Shown: in pieces, positions 11,204 to 19,895 of the stretch
How positions within the stretch are numbered: the first letter of the stretch is position 1
Layout: each line of letters opens with the position of its first letter
Assembly (NCBI GenBank): GCA_033961575.1
Contig: CM066737.1
Coordinates: forward strand, 50,940,771-51,004,770
Direction of reading: 5' to 3'
DNA length: 64,000 nt
From: Aselliscus stoliczkanus
Lineage: Eukaryota > Chordata > Mammalia > Chiroptera > Hipposideridae
Notes under the pieces: generated by a model
Told to the model about the DNA's origin: nothing
Databases searched by the model: none
Seen by the model: only the letters and a program-made list of their open reading frames with translations
Position numbers and translations under genes: made by a program

Positions 11204-12261
11204 AATGCATCACTGGGCTGAGGGGAAGGCCTGGTGAGGCTTTGTGTTCAGGAATAGGACAATAGTCTGATCTTCCAAGAGAGAAGGGCAGGCTACGCAC
11301 AGGGGGGAATTAGAGAAAAGCCTGCAGTATATTTGGGGGACACTAATGTGAACAGCCGGGCTGAACTGGCTGGTTCTCATGGGAGGGCAGTGGTAGGCAG
11401 ATCTAGAAATGTAAAGCATTCTTAGAGAAGAAAGGCAGGCAGAAGGAATTAGATTTGAAATAGGCAGAAATAATGTGTTACGACTAGGAAGTTCAGCTTA
11501 AAAGGCGTATCCCATGGTGAGTGACTTTTTTGTAGAAGAATAACAGTTCACTGGGGACTTTTCAGGCCAGTCTTCTCTCTCCTGGTTCTGAACTTTTATG
11601 TGCAAGTTATGGCAGAAGTAGGATAAAGAAAGGATAGCTGCGAGGCTAGCTGTGTTTCTCAGATGCTTGTGTCCCCACCACAACTCCACACCAAGACTCT
11701 TGTCAGTTGCCTGCTCTTTTATTTGGTTCCAAAAACCAATGTGACACAGGAAATATGGTAAGCAAATGCAGTCTTCATTCACAGTCATAGGCTTTTGCCT
11801 CAAATCCATTCTGACTCTCTTACTCTGGTGAGATGAGCTGGACAATGAAGATACCTCAGGCTCCCTTTACACTCTCTTTTAGCTTTAAACTTGGACCAGA
11901 CCAAGAACCTGGCAAAAAGTCTATTTCCTTTTCTCTACTCCTCTCCTTGCCCTACTTAGCTTTCCCACATTGAGTTCACTACTAATGTGGGTGGCAGTAG
12001 AGGAAAGAACTCACCCAGAAGAAAGAAACCATGGACCCCTTTGTTGCTGTCTTCCCAAAGCCCCAATTAACTGGACTTGTTTCATTCCCCATATTCTAAC
12101 CTTGATACATGCCAGACAGCCCCTCCCTGAAATTACAGTGAGGGGTGTTGAAGCTCTGTGGCCACTCCTCCAACTCACACATAAAAACCAAGTCCCTCTT
12201 CTGGTTAAGGCCTTGGGTTTTACAGCAATGCATGTGTCTCCTTCTTGGGAGATCACAATTT
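11204..12261. other. Spacer of the inverted duplication, right part
   Basis: No repeat family or gene recognised. Open frames of up to 115 codons (11498-11845, minus) show no family resemblance or repeat structure. Confidence 0.4.
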
Positions 12262-12446
12262 AGGGGGAACCCCTCAGGGAAGGAAGGTGGATGGACATCA
12301 GAAAAGGACAACCTGTGCCTGTGTGAAAGCTTTTTTTTTCAAAAGTCCCTAAGGCCCCTGATGGAAGACCTGGCACACACAAAAGGGGCGCTTGCTTCCA
12401 ACCCAGAGCTTTCCATGAATATCTACCCTTTCAACATCACCAGGGA

Positions 12447-12812
12447 ATGCATAAGGGCCTCATTCTAAATAAATTGACCCCAAAGCCAAGCTATATAAAT
12501 GGCCTAAACAAAAAGTTACTTTTTCATCTCAACCTATACCCAACTACATTGTCCAGCCAAGCTTCCTGGTTAAGTTTTCAACAAAGGTGGCAGATGGCAG
12601 CAACAATACATCCAGGGCAGCAATCTCTACAAAATCAGGCAATTGTTAGTGATAGCAGAAGTGAGCCCTCTCCCTTGTTTGAGAAAAATGTAATTGCCTC
12701 CCCTCCTTCCCAGAGGCCTAGTCCTCTGTGTTCTGTTCAGCCCCAGTCAAAGGTGCCTGGACCTCCTTTCCTGAAGCTGCATGCTGGGGAGTCTTCACTG
12801 AGGAAGGTCTAG
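12447..12812 (+). CDS. Hypothetical 121-residue ORF, arm B copy
   Basis: Same 121-residue protein as the arm A copy, on the opposite strand. It runs from ATG at 12447 to the TAG at 12810-12812. The base just 5' of the ATG region (12442) is the only difference found in the 430-bp core. No known domain is seen. Downstream of the stop the arm runs into old LINE-like sequence, with TTTATTTATTTT but no obvious AATAAA on this strand. It could be an exon of an unseen transcript, a retrocopy fragment or a chance frame preserved by conversion. Confidence 0.3.
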   Translation: MHKGLILNKLTPKPSYINGLNKKLLFHLNLYPTTLSSQASWLSFQQRWQMAATIHPGQQSLQNQAIVSDSRSEPSPLFEKNVIASPPSQRPSPLCSVQPQSKVPGPPFLKLHAGESSLRKV

Positions 12813-13160
12813 TCCCCTCAGCACCTCCCACGCTGAGTAATTCTCCTCTAACACGTCCACCATAGAGAAGTATTCTTGTTCACTTCATTTATTTATTTTG
12901 ATTATTAGCTGATTACATGGTAATATAGAAATTTGGGAGTTACAGACAAGAATTAAGAAGCAGGAAAACATCATTCATGCATGATCCCACCATCCAGCAG
13001 CAACCAATTATATCATCGTAGCCTGTTTCTCTCCCAGCCTTTATTGCAGCACATTTTCTTGACATGGTTGAGATCCTACTACTTCACAATGATAGTTTTA
13101 TTGCCTACTTTCCCCCCTTAAGTAGCATTTCCCCATAGCTTTAAGATTCTTTGTTACCAT

Positions 13161-13630
13161 TGTTTATTTTTTTTTAAAGATTTTTATTGGGGAATTGGGG
13201 GAGGGGAACACACAGTGTTGGGGAATTGGGGAAGGGAAACAGCCAAGTTGTTGTCCTTCAATCTTAGTTGTGGAGGGTGCTGTGTTCAATCTTAGTTGTG
13301 GGGGGCACAGCCACCACCTCACTGGGGACTTGAATTGGCAACCTTGTTGTTAAGAGGATGCGCTCTCACCAGTTGAGCAGCTGCTCAGCTCAAGGTGCCG
13401 TGTTCAATCTTAGTTGTGGGGGGCACAGCTCCCCATCCCACACGGGAGTCAAATCGGCAACCTTGTTGATAGTAGCACGTGCTGTCACCTGCTGAGCCAT
13501 CCTGCTGCCTGTTGGCAGTTCAGTGGCAGCTCAGCTTGGGTGCAGCTCAGTGGCCCATGTGGGAATTGAACTGGCGATCCTGTTGCTCAGAGCTCGTGCT
13601 CTTAGCCAATTGAGCCACTCGGCTGGCCCC
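13161..13630 (-). mobile_element. VES-like SINE inserted in arm B
   Basis: Antisense tail tttttattggggaattgg through to the head ggctggcccc. Flanked by ttgttaccat at 13151 and tgttaccata at 13631. It is absent from the matching position in arm A (about 4716). Confidence 0.9.
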
Positions 13631-13774
13631 TGTTACCATAATTTTAAGTGGAGGCATCATATGCATGCACTGCCATTTGTATAATTTTAAGACATAACAC
13701 AACAGACTTAGACCTTTTTTATGAAATTTAGTGCTGCAAGATAAAGTAGTAATAGGTGACAGTGTTTGAGGGCT

Positions 13775-13985
13775 TATTATTTGTGAACTATTCTTCTAAG
13801 TGCATCGCATGTATTAACCCATTTAATCCTCATTCAACTCTACAAACCAGGGGCTATTATTTTCCCCAGGTGATAGAAGCTCAAAAGAGAAGAGTAATTG
13901 CTCTGAGGAACACAGGTATTGAATGGCAAACCTGGGCTTTGAACCTAGGCATTATACCTCCACATTCTGTGCTCTTAACAACTGT
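13775..13985 (-). mobile_element. MIR SINE, antisense
   Basis: Antisense MIR order: gtgcatcgcatgtattaacc, catttaatcctcattcaact, agaagagtaattgctc, ctgggctttgaacctag, tctgtgctcttaac. Confidence 0.85.
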
Positions 13986-14474
13986 AACTAGGCAGTCCCA
14001 GAACTAAATGCAACCATTAAGGCAGTTTACAATCTAATATAAAACATACAATAATATTTTCTAGTCAGAAGTGTCCTCAGGCTTCAATATATGTTCTGTC
14101 ATTGGTTTACACCCTATGCTCACTCATAACACTGTTTATCAGCCATAAATAACAGACTTTTCCCAAAGATGTTAACAGACTGTTATGGGAAAGAGGACAG
14201 ATATAAGAAGGCATTTTGGGTTCTTTGAAGAGTTACCCTGTATGTACAATTATACAGGATCTACCATTTGTAAACTTAAAACTTAATTAGGATAGAAAAT
14301 GCCTTTCAACAGAGTAATTGTGATACTACGTACAACGGGAAATTTCCTACTTCTATAGTGAGGGTCTCTTCTTCAGAATATCATTTAAAATGCATTTCTC
14401 CCAACCAGACGTAGATGGCTGTACTTCCAGGACTCAGGGTGCTCCTTTGTTCTAATTCTTTCCTCTTCTCCATT

Positions 14475-16016
14475 TTAAAAACCTTCCCATCTCCTCATCC
14501 AGACTGTTGGATATTCAGCCCTTTCCCTTTCTGGTCTCTGCATTCCCATCATCGAAGTATTGATGTGGGTGTGGGCTCCATCCAGGGTCAAAGCCTGCAT
14601 CCTCTGTTGTGAACAGATCTCCCTCCAATAACGATAGTCAACCTGCCTACCAACATTCATTACCGTGCATCCCCAGAAGTTTTGATGCCCCAGGTACGTT
14701 TCTGGTTGTCTCCAACCTTGATAGGGTTCCATCATTAGCTCTGCTCTGTTCTGCACTGGTTCCCCAACTCCCCACTCTGGCCTCCTACTGGTTTGCACAT
14801 ATTCCAGAAAAGGAGTCCCCTCAGTGGAAACCTGCCCTGGAGCTGGTGCTAAGATGGGGGCACCAGCCTGGACCATCACAGGCCCAGGAGGAATGAACTT
14901 TGTTACTTCCTCATTCTTCTCCATTTGGGGCCAACTATCTTGCCCTACATTCACTACCATATTTTCAACAGAATTCTCCTGTAAAGGTATCTGCACTGGG
15001 CCTGCGTTTGCAAATGATGCCCACGCTTGTACTGTCATAGGCCATGGAGAAGCCAAGCCACTCTCCTTTCTGTCTCTCCTCGTCCATCTATGTTTCTTTT
15101 CTTCATTTATTCTACTGTCAGCAGTGAGGGGAGTCCCCTCCAATGCAGCCTGGCTCGGAGCCACAGTTGATCCTGGGGCACTAGCCTGGGTGCTCTGATG
15201 TGAAGCAACAACGGCCCTTGTATCTGTCTCACCCTTTTGACCCCTGCTTCCATGCTCCACATTGACTTCATCAATATTAGATGATGAAGCCTCTGCAAAA
15301 GGCGCCTGTACCTGGGCCGGGCCTGTGAAAGATGCCCATGCCTGTACTGTCAGAGGCCAAGGACTAGCCATCCTCTTTTTGTTCTTTTGATTTCTTCCTC
15401 TCTGGCTGTTTATCTTCCCTACTTTTATCTCCCCACTGCCTGCCGGAGAGGCTCCCTCAGGAGAGGGCTGAGCTGGGCTTGCTGCTGGCAACAGAGCACC
15501 AGCCGGTACATTGCAAGGCTTTGTGAGAACTGATGCATTTTCTTTCTCACCGTTCCCCATTGGCTCCCTGTTTTCATGGACCATGTTGACTCCAGTATTA
15601 GCAACGGGCAAAGCCTCCGCAGCTAAATTCTGATCCAGTACTGGGGCTGTGAAAGATACCTGAGCCTGGACCGTCAGAGGCCAAGGAAGATACACATTCT
15701 CACTTTTCTTTCTATTCCTCCTTTTATGACTGTTTTTCTTCCATGTGTTTCTCCTGCTGCTAGCCTCCTGCAATGCATCATGACCAGGAGTCACACGTGG
15801 GCAAAGGGCAGCAGTCTCCACACTTGGACACAAACTAAAAACAGAACTTTTTTCTATCTCATCATTCTCTCCTCCACCTATGCTTTTCTGCCCCACATCT
15901 CCCCCATTACTTGCAGCACAAGTAGAATCTTCAAGTGGACTCTGAACTGCAGGCAGGTCTCCTGCACATGCTGTGGCTGAATCTGTGCTGCCTGCCTGGG
16001 TCCTCGGAGCCTCCAT
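14475..16016 (-). CDS. Uncharacterised internally repeated protein (513 residues from first ATG)
   Basis: The longest open frame in the window, free of SINE or L1 sequence. The frame is open from a TGA at about 16083 and the first ATG is at 16016. Reading from a TTG at 16058 would add 14 residues. A possible splice acceptor (tctttgctccag, minus strand) ends at 16100, so this may be a terminal exon. In 527-residue numbering (from the TTG), the protein is three to four degenerate tandem units of about 103 residues. Each has a basic cluster (HKRRNRKK 111-118, SQRGRNQKNKK 218-228, RWTRRDRKE 324-332), then PWP[L/M]TVQA (125-132, 233-240, 338-345), an S-F-rich stretch and an acidic end. A degraded fourth unit has GPVMVQAGA at 392-400, and residues 35-80 look like a half unit. 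The C-terminal 90 residues are Trp/Tyr-rich and unique. No transmembrane segment or known domain is seen. I cannot name the family. A nuclear, testis-type protein is only a guess. Confidence 0.6.
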   Translation of the reverse strand: MEAPRTQAGSTDSATACAGDLPAVQSPLEDSTCAASNGGDVGQKSIGGGENDEIEKSSVFSLCPSVETAALCPRVTPGHDALQEASSRRNTWKKNSHKRRNRKKSENVYLPWPLTVQAQVSFTAPVLDQNLAAEALPVANTGVNMVHENREPMGNGEKENASVLTKPCNVPAGALLPAASPAQPSPEGASPAGSGEIKVGKINSQRGRNQKNKKRMASPWPLTVQAWASFTGPAQVQAPFAEASSSNIDEVNVEHGSRGQKGETDTRAVVASHQSTQASAPGSTVAPSQAALEGTPLTADSRINEEKKHRWTRRDRKESGLASPWPMTVQAWASFANAGPVQIPLQENSVENMVVNVGQDSWPQMEKNEEVTKFIPPGPVMVQAGAPILAPAPGQVSTEGTPFLEYVQTSRRPEWGVGEPVQNRAELMMEPYQGWRQPETYLGHQNFWGCTVMNVGRQVDYRYWREICSQQRMQALTLDGAHTHINTSMMGMQRPERERAEYPTVWMRRWEGF

Positions 16017-16099
16017 GTGAACCAAAATGTCTTTTTCTGCGTTCCTTCGACCCTCCAACTTTTCTTGGCTTTCGTTCCTGGATCAGGTAAAGCGTTTAC

Positions 16100-18700
16100 C
16101 TGGAGCAAAGAGAACAGAAGGAATCCAAGAGGCAACCATGAGTTATAGTTGAGGCTAGCAAAGAGTCCTTTCTGGAGGAAGAGTATCAAGCATTAGGTTT
16201 GGAGGCTAAAATCCAGATGAGGCCCCAAGGATAAGGGAAGCAATTTAGGAACAGAGCAGGTTGAGGAGGTGGTGAGCAAGGTGAGGATGTTCTCAGATAC
16301 CTGATCTCATTGGCTGCTGGCTCATTCATACAATGCTAGGACCACCATAACCTCCCACAAAATGCTGCACTCCTAGTACATTACATCTACCGGGGACCCT
16401 GGATACCTTCCAAGTACTGATGGGTGGAATGATTTTCAATCTTCGTTAACCTTCAATATCAGCCCTGTGTTCTTTGAAAATAGAGGCAACACTGGAAAAA
16501 CAACAACACAAAGATGTTCAGATAAATATTTCCATTTGCTCTTAAGGGATATATAGACATTGGTTAATGGTCAGGTATAGACTTTAGTATTACTGGTGTT
16601 ACCTTTTGATGCTTCAGTTAGCCTCAGGCAACCAGACCATAGGTGAGAACTCTGTGATTGAGCCTATAAAAAACAGAGAAAGAAAGTATCATCAAAGTCA
16701 GCCTGATCAGGTGCCTCTGGGAGCCAGTCTGAGCGGACTCTTACCTGGCTATCCTGGAAATGCTGTGTCAGAGTTTCTTCTCAAGCTCGCTCTTTTTGGT
16801 CCCATACACCAATGACTCAGATCCTATATAGTTTGGTAACATGACATCTTTATCAATTGATGCAGAGATTCTGTTCAGTTCAGCACGGTGTTAGCATTCA
16901 GTTCTCCTCCACTGATTTCTGATTTTTTGAAAGTTGAAATTCCAGATCTGGGCTGAGGGTCTCATCCATTAGACAGTACAATCCATTTTTCATGCATTTA
17001 AGATAAGCAGACCTATAGAAACAGTTCCTGTTTCTCAAATTCATAAACTTTCCTGTACCACTGCAAACTCCAGTCCTTTTTAAAGCTTTCTACTGTACCA
17101 TATATATGTGCAACAGAATCTTGGAATGGGATAATTATTTACATAATATCCTTTCTCTCTGAGCAAACATTTTTTGTTACCCTTTTCACCAAAAAAGAAA
17201 AAAAAAAGAAATCAAGGAGGCATCAAACTCCCTTTCTCTAATTATGACTGACACAAAGAGCTCAATGAGGTCCCTGTGTTTTCCGTTGATAAGAAAATGT
17301 AATCACACAACAGAGCAAAGTAAAGCCTGGCATTGACCTAGTAGGGTTACAAATGGAAAACTTGTTTTTTGTTTTTTATCTGGAACATGTTATCGAGAAT
17401 AAGAGATGCCCCCGTGCCTATGTGAATGTGGTATCACCAATGGACATGGGGGAGAGCCCTCTGCGCCTTCTCTTGGGAGCCACAAAGGACTTAGAACTAT
17501 TTTTGCACTGGCAATATTCTCATGCAGTCCTCTTTCAATTGCTCCCAATGTAAGATTGTAGAAAGAGGAATCACACAGCAAAAATTACATACATGGATTA
17601 TCTAGCATGGTTTCTACTTTTGAAACATCTTCCCTGATGCAAAGGTTGTCTTTTTCACAGCTCAGTACATAGGTTAAACTAGTTACAGTGTGAAGGCTAG
17701 CTTAGCACTTGACAAATGCAGAAGTTATCATTAGATGAAAGCGAGCTGGCTGGCTCGCAAGATGCCCTATAAAGTGAAATTTACCTTGTTCAACACAGTA
17801 GAATTCAAGGTTGGGAACCCACACTGACAGTGGGCCTGTAGTCCAGTGGTGGATGTATATTTACCCAGCACACAGAGCCAGGTCTCTGTCTCTGTCTATA
17901 TCTCTATTATCACTAGCCATATGCACATCCATTTTCCTCACTGTGTCTGTATCCATGTAAGATACCCTGTCCCCTGGATCTAATGTGGAGGATGATTGCC
18001 TACTTCAGGCTCTTTAGATTGCCCTCGGACATGTTCACCTTTTTGTTCATACAAATTCATTCACTCATTCAATTCAACAATATTTACTGGCACTGCTAGG
18101 TACAGGAGAGTACTGTATATACTGATGTTTCAGGTTACTTAATTAAAATCACATTCCATTTTGGTTTCTCTGAGGTGACAACCTGGACTGGAGTTTTACA
18201 TGTTTCCAAACCTCAAGTCACATATTTACAGTCACTGTCTTAGTTGGCTCTCAAAAGTAGCTAACGACATTCCTTGTGTAAGGGTTCTACTAGTTTAATT
18301 ATCAGAGGCCAACCTAATTATTTACCATTTCTCCAGGTTATTGTGGCCTCTACACTCTTTGCCCCCTTACTGGCAATAAATATCTCTGGCTTTTGAATAG
18401 GAAGAGAATAACCCCTGATTCCAGTACCATCCTTCTGCATTGTACTATCACCACTTCATTTTCAAATATTCAGTTAAGGGATTAAAAACTGTTTGATGCT
18501 CATTGGTTTGTGTGTAACATGACAGTCCAATTTACATGTGTTGTGGCATAGGAATTGTCTGATGACCCTCCTTTGATAGGTAGGAGCCAATCACGGTAGG
18601 CCTAACAAGCAGGGTCCTGTGAGGGGTGAAGGTTTGAAATCTTATCCTAAGGGGGTTAGGAGCCGGGAAAAACATCCCATATAATTTAGCACTCTTTCAT
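16100..18700. other. Unassigned sequence upstream of the repeat-protein ORF
   Basis: This would hold the promoter or 5' exons of the minus-strand ORF if it is a gene. No CpG-rich island is evident. 18000-18120 has a weak L2/MIR texture (attcactcattcaattcaac). Nothing else was recognised. Confidence 0.4.
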
Positions 18701-18708
18701 TTCAAGTG

Positions 18709-18734
18709 AATAAATAAATAAATAAATAAATACA

Positions 18735-18773
<39 letters not shown>

Positions 18774-18775
18774 AA
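18709..18775. repeat. (AAAT)n microsatellite
   Basis: About 16 tandem taaa/aaat units with one tacataaa interruption. Confidence 0.95.
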
Positions 18776-18780
18776 AGAAA

Positions 18781-19269
18781 GGTCCAAACTGGCTTAAGCA
18801 AGACAGGCAATTCGGAACTTACTATAAGCTTTAATATTACAGTGGTAGAGCCACCTTCATGCATGGCTTAATCTCAAATGCACATTGTTTCTCCAGTAGC
18901 TGTCAATAGATACTTCTGGGTTGGGTTTCCCTTTTCAATCTCTTAATGGAGATGCCTGGTACCTTCAGTCTTACAATTCCCAATCCGGCAGTGGCATTTG
19001 CTTACCTGGTAGAGCAATGGAAGCCCCTAAATTGAGTCTTGTTGATACTAATTGGCCTGGTATGGGTCATGAGTCTATGACTGAACCAATTGTGGATGGA
19101 ATGTCCAAATACTGCAGCTCTTTAAATTTGAGAGGGAAGCTGGAAAGTAAGAATGAAGTACATAATCAGAGACGGTTGACAAGACAGGAAAGGTGAAGAA
19201 TGAGGCATGGGGAAGTGAAAACAAACAAACAAACTTAAAGCAATTCCTGAATAGGAATTTGGCACAGAC
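18781..19269. other. Unassigned non-coding sequence
   Basis: No repeat family, RNA gene or convincing coding frame recognised. Confidence 0.4.
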
Positions 19270-19570
19270 ATTGTCTTTTCTTAGTAGCTTTATTGAGTCA
19301 TAATTCACATGCTGTAACATTCACCCTTTAAAGTGGTTTCTAGTATGTTCACAGAGTTGTATATCGATCATTATTACCTAATACCAGAACATATTCATCA
19401 CCCCCAAAAGAAACCCCATGTCTATTAGCAATCACTACTCACTGTCTCCCTTTCCTTCAGCCTTGGACAACCACTAATCTCCTTTCTGTTTCTATATAGA
19501 CTATTTGCCTATTCTGGGCATTTCGTATAAATTTAATCATACAATAACATAATATATGACATTTCACACC
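19270..19570 (-). mobile_element. Old L1 fragment, antisense
   Basis: Antisense L1M landmarks: agctttattgagtcataatt, acattcaccctttaaagtgg, ccccaaaagaaaccccatg, tctgggcatttcgtataaa. Confidence 0.8.
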
Positions 19571-19584
19571 TTGCTTCTTTCTTT

Positions 19585-19785
19585 TATATTTTTTCTTAAA
19601 TTCATTGGGGTGACATTGGTTAGTAAAATTACATAGGTTTCAAGTGTAAGATTCTATAATACATCAACTATATATAACATTGTATGCTCGCCACCCAGAG
19701 TCAGTTCTCCTTCCATCACCATATATTTGGCCCCCTTTACCCACTTCTACCATCTCCCCCCCAATATTCTCTGGTAACTGTGGGG
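19585..19785 (-). mobile_element. L1 3'-UTR fragment, antisense
   Basis: Reads attcattggggtgacattgg, agtaaaattacataggtttc, cgccacccagagtcagttct and catcaccatatatttggccc, the antisense 3' end of a second L1 family also seen at 43330-43460. After it, 19786-19895 begins tgtggggagccagcc, which could be the start of a class II LTR, but too little is present to call. Confidence 0.75.
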
Positions 19786-19895
19786 AGCCAGCCCCTGCAA
19801 GGACCAGGGATTCCCTTGGGTGGGATGGTGTCGGCGAGAAGAAAGAAGGAGGGAGACACCGGAAAGAGGTTCACAGGAACGTCTCACACACACTT

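Larger units (their letters stand above)
12262..13690 (-). repeat. Inverted duplication, arm B
   Basis: Partner of arm A (4663-6290) in reverse orientation. Arm B lacks the LTR and SINE of arm A, so it shows the uninterrupted pre-insertion sites. It carries its own VES-like SINE at 13161-13630. Relative to arm A it lacks 8 bp near 12408 and shows roughly ten substitutions in 12830-13060. Confidence 0.9.

Noticed and set aside
15878..16189. A 103-codon minus-strand frame with a signal-peptide-like start, overlapping the repeat ORF
   Set aside because: It begins only at a TTG, has no in-frame ATG, is out of frame with the long repeat ORF and loses any recognisable character after about 50 residues.
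19786..19895. Possible class II LTR start (tgtggggagccagcc)
   Set aside because: Only about 110 bp, no matching end and no duplication could be found, so it is left unassigned.
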